In this document: positions 59,781 through 64,000 of the stretch, one piece after another
Numbering within the stretch: the stretch's first letter is position 1
How the letters are laid out: each line of letters begins with the position of its first letter
Assembly: GCA_021018995.1 (NCBI GenBank)
Contig: CM037587.1
Location: forward strand, 3,536,866-3,600,865
DNA length: 64,000 bases
Reading direction: 5' to 3'
Origin: Chloranthus sessilifolius
Taxonomy: Eukaryota; Streptophyta; Magnoliopsida; Chloranthales; Chloranthaceae
The notes under the pieces: generated by a model
Seen by the model: the letters and a program-made list of their open reading frames with translations, nothing else
What the model was told of the DNA's origin: nothing
Database searches by the model: none
Made by a program: the position numbers and the translations under genes

Positions 59781-59992
59781 GTCGAAACTTAAACCCTCAA
59801 ACCTAAAACCCCTTTAAACCACTGCCCACCATTTTCAGCTCCTCAAACCTCTCGGTAAGAAGCAACTGCCGCTTAAACCCCCTCTCATATAACCTTCTCT
59901 GCTGCTCGCTCTCAACCTCGTTCAAATCCAAAACATCTCCAAACTCTGATTTCTAGCCTTACGAATCTCAATAAGAGTACCAAAACCTTAAA
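59781..59992 (+). promoter_or_regulatory. RRP5 5' leader and proximal promoter (copy 3)
   Basis: Nearly identical to 19391-19602, including the AAACCCT word and the CTTAAACCCCC stretch. Transcription start not determined. Confidence 0.4.
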
Positions 59993-60146
59993 ATGGCAGC
60001 GCCTCCAAAGAAATCTCTAAAGAGATAACCCAACAACGAGCTCAAAACACCTCACACAAACCCTAAAAAGCCCTTCAAGAGAAAGTTTGAATCCGAGCGC
60101 GCCGTTCCACAAGAAATTGTAGACGATGTTCCCGATTTTCCCCGAG
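59993..60146 (+). pseudogene. RRP5: RRP5 homologue, copy 3, exon 1 with nonsense codon
   Basis: Same 154-nt exon as 19603-19756, but codon 12 is TAA (60026-60028) instead of AAA, giving MAAPPKKSLKR-stop. Other differences are K to R in KPFKK, and A in place of I before VPQE. The inverted duplicate at 16790 also has A there, so A is probably ancestral. The donor CCCCGAG/GTGAGG is intact. Confidence 0.9.
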
Positions 60147-60984
60147 GTGAGGTTCAGCATTCTCTGAAATACATGAGTTTTATAACTGATTCACCCTTAT
60201 TATTATTATTGTTTGATTGATGAATTTTGGTTTTGTAAATAAAAATCATATTGACCAAATTAGCCGATTTTTTTTAAAAGTTAAGATTTAATCGAGTCTA
60301 CCATCAAATCCTGATTAAATTGCCATTTTTTGAAAAAGTCGCAACTTTTTGAGAAAATCCCAAAATTTGCCTACTTTTTCCCCTTTTTTATAAATGTTTT
60401 ACCTGCTTTTTTATAATTTATTAATGCGAGCTACAACTTGCACACGAGATTTGTACCGTGGCATATTGCTCAAAATGAAAGACTTGATATTTTTTAGATT
60501 AGTGCCATGTGGAACACCATCTAAGCCTTTTGATTTGAAGGCGATGACGTAAATTTCATTGCTTCCAAAGATTGGCACAAAACATGATCTTTGCCATCTG
60601 ATTTGCCTCAGTCAAACATTGAATCAGATGATGGCCTTTGACTGTATTGAATCAGATGATAGACATCACATTTCATGACGATCGTAGACAGAAAAGATCT
60701 TTACATTATGGCCTTCAAATCAAAAGGCTTAGATGGTGTTCCACGTGGCACATATCTCAAAATATCAAGTCTCTCTTTCTAGACGATGTGCCACGGTACA
60801 AATATCGTGTGCCAGTTATAGCTCCCTTTATTAATTTCTTTATATATATATTTTTAGTTTTTTTTTTCCAATCTCCCCTGCTTCCCAATTTTTCCATTTT
60901 TTATTTGAATTTTTTCCCAAGCCGATTATTTCCCAAACCCTGAAACCCATGCAGAGTTCTTAGTCACTTTTGTCGTGTTTATAG

Positions 60985-61196
60985 GAGGGAGTGTTCTTAG
61001 TCGAAGGGAGGAAGAGGAAGCTAGGGCCGAAGTTGATGCAGAGTTCTTTGTGGAAGAGAGAGAGTCAACTAGTAAGAAGAAGAAGCATGGAAAAAAGTTT
61101 GAAGGTGCTGAAGCAGCGGATGATGATTTGGGGTCTCTTTTCGGAGACGGCATTACCGGAAAATTACCTAGGTTTGCCAATAAGATCACTTTAAAG
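60985..61196 (+). CDS. RRP5: RRP5 homologue, copy 3, exon 2
   Basis: 212 nt, in the same phase as copy 2 exon 2 but with one glycine and one lysine fewer. It reads GGSVLSRREEEEARAEVDAE and DDDLGSLFGDGITGKLPRFA. The exon frame is open, but its own exon 1 carries a nonsense codon. Exons 3-4 of this copy would lie right of the window. Intron 1 (60147-60984) is 838 bp, the size expected without the solo LTR. Confidence 0.85.
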
Positions 61197-61429
61197 GTAC
61201 AAAATTCGACAACATATTTGATTTTTTATAATGAAGGGTTTCTTATGAGATGCATATATTTTCATTTTGATATGTCATATGATCATAGCCACAAGTTGTG
61301 GATCACTAAAACTAAAGGATGAATGCTCCTTGGATTTGGGACAATAGATGCTTTGTGTTGATACTCTGCTAGAACATGGGGCTTTAACAATTTTGAAAAA
61401 AATGTCTATCTTACAAGTAATTTTCACTC

Positions 61430-61995
61430 GTTAATTAGGATTGCCCAATCGATGCTCCTTGCGTCTTTACTTTGAGGAGTCGACCCCACTCCTCTTTGTC
61501 CGTTGTCGGATTACGCAAGATTTGGGACGTTATCCTTAAGATGTTTGACATGGCATGGGTCTTTTTGGAGTCCATCCCAAGCCTCTTCTCTTCCTGGTTG
61601 GGCACCAAGTTTGGCGGGGTGGCTGGGGTTTATTGGAGGGTTGTTCTATTTGCAGTCTTGTGGAGGATTTGGTTGGAGCGAAATGTGCGTATTTTTTGCA
61701 AAATCATCGTCCGACTGGGATGATTCTTAAATCTATTGTGGAGTTCTTGTGCTCCTGGATGGTGCTGGACAAAGATGGGGCCTTAGCGGGTCCTGAGAGC
61801 TTCGACCCTGGTTAGAGCCCTTGAACAGGGTGTCTTTGTGTTGTGTTCTTTTGTTTGTTTTCTTTTTTATTTTTGTTTGTTTTCTCTTGGCTTCGGTGGT
61901 TTTCACCGGGCTTTTGTTCGGTTTCCAGCTCCTTGCTGGCTCTTATTAATGCACTTGGCGTGCCTTTACCGATCAATAATAAAAATAAAAATAAA
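61430..61995 (+). mobile_element. 5'-truncated L1 LINE tail in intron 2 (unit B)
   Basis: Same insertion as 23470-24062: VLWRIWLERNVRIF in the + frame, a GT-rich 3' region, and an (AATAAAA)n end. A deletion of about 55 bp near 61827 removes part of the 3' untranslated region. Confidence 0.8.
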
Positions 61996-63162
61996 TGTTT
62001 TGGAATTGGATGGCTCGATTTATTTTAGTATCTTATTTATTGGTATATTCCAATGCCTTAGCTTTCATTTTACCTGGAAGTGTGGTTGGGAATTGGATGG
62101 CTCAGTTTATTTCAGTATCTTAGTTATTGGTATATTCCGATGCATGAGCTTTCATTTTAATGGAAAGTGTACAAACTACAAAACCACGTGTGGTTTTGGA
62201 TCCTTGACTAATTATGCGAATGACTAGAACGCTCTCAACACTCCTAAATATATGTGGATGCATTGATGTCACTTGAAATGGTTTTTCGTCTTCATACTCA
62301 TAATCATCATTTTCCCCCATGTATTTGGGCTCAAATTTGCGAGTCTTATTTCACCATGCATTTATGTTCAAATCAGGGCTAAATTCTTTGGTACTACCGA
62401 TTAAAAAAAAATCTTTGTTACTTTGCAATTCTTCATGTTGTTTCAGTCATTCTCACCCGTTTTTATTTGTCTTCCCCGTATCTGACTTCCTTATGCCTAT
62501 GTCATTCATGGTCACAAAGTTGGGGATTCAACAATCAATCGGACCCTGGCAAGGGTCAAATTCAGAAAAAATCAGGGAAAATAAAAATTTAAAAAAAAAC
62601 AAAAATATATTTCAAGTTATAAATACTGGTTTTAATGAACAAACTAATAAAAAATAGGCACAATTCATTAATAAGCATGATCATTCATCATTCAAAAGTA
62701 ATATGAAACTAATCAAAGTAACAAGTGTTGATGTCAACTATCAAACATCCTAAATTTCAAACCGTCAAATAAAAATAAATATTCCAACGTCAAAACATTA
62801 AAAGCATCACCACCATGGCATGAAGTCATCAACATTACTTAAGCATAGGCACCACAATTCCACATATGCATGAGTGCAAACATAAATGCCTAACCATAAA
62901 AAAATTGTTCACGGTCAATGTTCATCATCCAGAGACAACCACATAGGAAATAGACCGTCTAATGTAAGCTCATTGTCTCAAGATTCATTGAACGAAAACC
63001 AATCTCCATCTTTTAATTCAAAGCAAGTCAAATATTTTATGGTAAAATTGTTAATTCTCTTAACTTTGTGGGTTTCTTTGAAGGTGCTAAAAATAAGGAA
63101 GGAAAGAGAACTTATTTAGGTATCATTATTTACGTATTCCCATTGGAAAAGGGATTCTATTT
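61996..63162. other. Intron 2 of RRP5 copy 3; unit homology ends at 62956
   Basis: 61996-62956 is collinear with 24063-25024, including the tandem repeat of about 100 bp. From 62957 the sequence differs from unit A, which has an hAT relic instead. 62957-63162 shows nothing recognisable. Confidence 0.55.
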
Positions 63163-63591
63163 GGGTATCATTATTTACACCCCTTAAATTTGTGACCTCA
63201 CCTATATCCTCTAGTAGGTATGAAATGATCGCTTTGAATCAGAAGATGGAGATCATTGTTTATCCCCATCTTTTACCCAAATGATCTTGAGATCATGAGA
63301 GTATCATTAGACCGTCGGTTTTTATTTTACAGGGCGCACGTCTAAAAAATGATATTAAAATCATATTTGAGAGTGATGTAGGCCATATGATTTTAGAGTC
63401 GCTTTTTGGGATGTGTGTCAAGTGAAATAAAATTTTTACTGTCTGATGATACAACCAAGATGTCAAGATCAACTATATAAAAGATTGGGACGAAAAATAA
63501 TGTCCATCGTATGATTCAAAGCGATCAATACATTCGGACTGAAGGAGGCGTGATGAGGTTACAGTTTTATGGATGGTAAATAATGGTACCC
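63163..63591. mobile_element. Foldback element, about 430 bp
   Basis: Termini GGGTATCATTATTTAC and GTAAATAATGGTACCC. Inner blocks GAATCAGAAGATGGAGATCA and AAATAATGTCCATCGTATGA are inverses, and the AGACCGTC and ACTGTCTGATG blocks pair near the centre. It is related to 8717-9133 and 15470-16055 by the interior but not the ends. Confidence 0.75.
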
Positions 63592-64000
63592 ATTTTAATT
63601 TTATTATCACTATAGGGGCAGATTGGGTTGGTTAAGAAGGGTATTTTGTTCCTGAAGTGTGGAAACAAAACTTGACAGAAACTATTCTTGCTTTTATGTA
63701 GTAGTACGGATAATAAAACCTCTAGTCCTTAGTGAATTTTTTTTGTTCAAACATTTTATTACACTTCATAGAATTTGGGAGTAATTTTTTTGTTCACTTT
63801 CATTCAATCAATCCGGTGTCTAAAACTCTGTTTTTTTTTTTGCTTTCTACTTATGTTCTTACTTAATGTTTATCCAGTAATTTAGTAGTTCCCATGGCTA
63901 TGTTATCGTGATGCTCTAATGTGATGCAATCATTTAGGGTTAATTTCCTTGGTTATGCTTTTCCGAAATATCGTTTCCATTTTTTTTTCCTTTTTTCTTT
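63592..64000. other. Non-coding, intron 2 of copy 3
   Basis: AT-rich sequence with several T runs. No gene, repeat boundary or RNA feature seen. Confidence 0.5.

Larger units (their letters stand above)
43884..62956. repeat. Segmental duplication, unit B
   Basis: Second period of the tandem duplication described for 1-25024. Relative to unit A it lacks the solo LTR and the sequence equivalent to 14227-18647, and it retains a 0.94-kb LINE ORF1 piece (about 50120-51055) and a 90-bp stretch (about 51338-51408). Over exons 5-8 the two units differ at 12 of 402 positions. Confidence 0.93.

Noticed and set aside
1..64000. Assembly artefact (same segment placed twice, or two haplotypes joined) as full explanation
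   Set aside because: The units differ by about 3% and by several independent insertions and deletions. Even if one unit were an allele, the order exons 5-8 followed by exons 1-2 within each unit still needs a real rearrangement. Read depth is needed to exclude a haplotype join.
1..64000. tRNA, rRNA, CRISPR or bacterial-type operon features
   Set aside because: None recognised by eye on either strand; TA-rich hairpins belong to MITEs or foldback elements.

Overview
The window is nuclear DNA from a flowering plant. It has spliced GT/AG genes with long AT-rich introns, plant-type hAT, Ty1/copia, L1 and RTE elements, and many (TA)n tracts. I cannot name the species. There are no operons, CRISPR arrays or prokaryotic signals. 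Almost everything lies inside or between copies of one host gene, the homologue of the ribosome-biogenesis factor RRP5 (PDCD11), a large nucleolar protein with many S1 RNA-binding repeats.

The window contains parts of three successive head-to-tail copies of only the 5' half (exons 1-8) of this gene, all on the + strand. Copy 1 shows the end of intron 4 and exons 5-8 (9199-10868). Copy 2 has exon 1 (19603), exon 2 (23025), exons 3-4 (40356-40830) and exons 5-8 (53968-55648), spread over 36 kb. Copy 3 shows exon 1 (59993) and exon 2 (60985) and runs off the right edge. Segment A (1-25024) and segment B (43884-62956) are therefore two units of one tandem duplication, about 3% diverged in the shared exons 5-8. 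Copy 2 has a nonsense codon in exon 5 and another ending exon 8. Copy 3 has a nonsense codon at codon 12. None of the visible copies can make full-length RRP5, and exons 9 onward are absent from the window.

Region by region: 1-6350 is a decayed L1 LINE split by a 1.1-kb non-autonomous hAT element and a 3.5-kb hAT element with a dead transposase. 6350-9198 holds AT-rich repeats, an hAT MITE and a foldback element. 9199-10868 is RRP5 exons 5-8. 11870-16360 is a graveyard of copia and RTE fragments. 16434-20105 is a large inverted duplication with two divergent copies of RRP5 exon 1. 20112-22538 is a solo LTR. 23025-23242 is exon 2. Intron 2 (23243-40355) contains two hAT relics, LINE tails, a nearly complete 6.2-kb L1 nested in an hAT element, a foldback element and a small LTR retrotransposon. 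After exons 3-4, intron 4 (40831-53967) holds the unit-B version of the LINE and hAT nest. The unit-A pattern then repeats to 62956 and diverges.

Because the two units share old insertions and differ by newer ones, the order of many events can be read directly. Shared by both units are the LINE, both hAT insertions and their stop codons, copia, RTE, most MITEs and a LINE tail. Present in only one unit are the solo LTR, a 4.4-kb difference ending exactly at a MITE terminus, and a 0.94-kb ORF1 piece. No gene unrelated to RRP5 or transposable elements was found.
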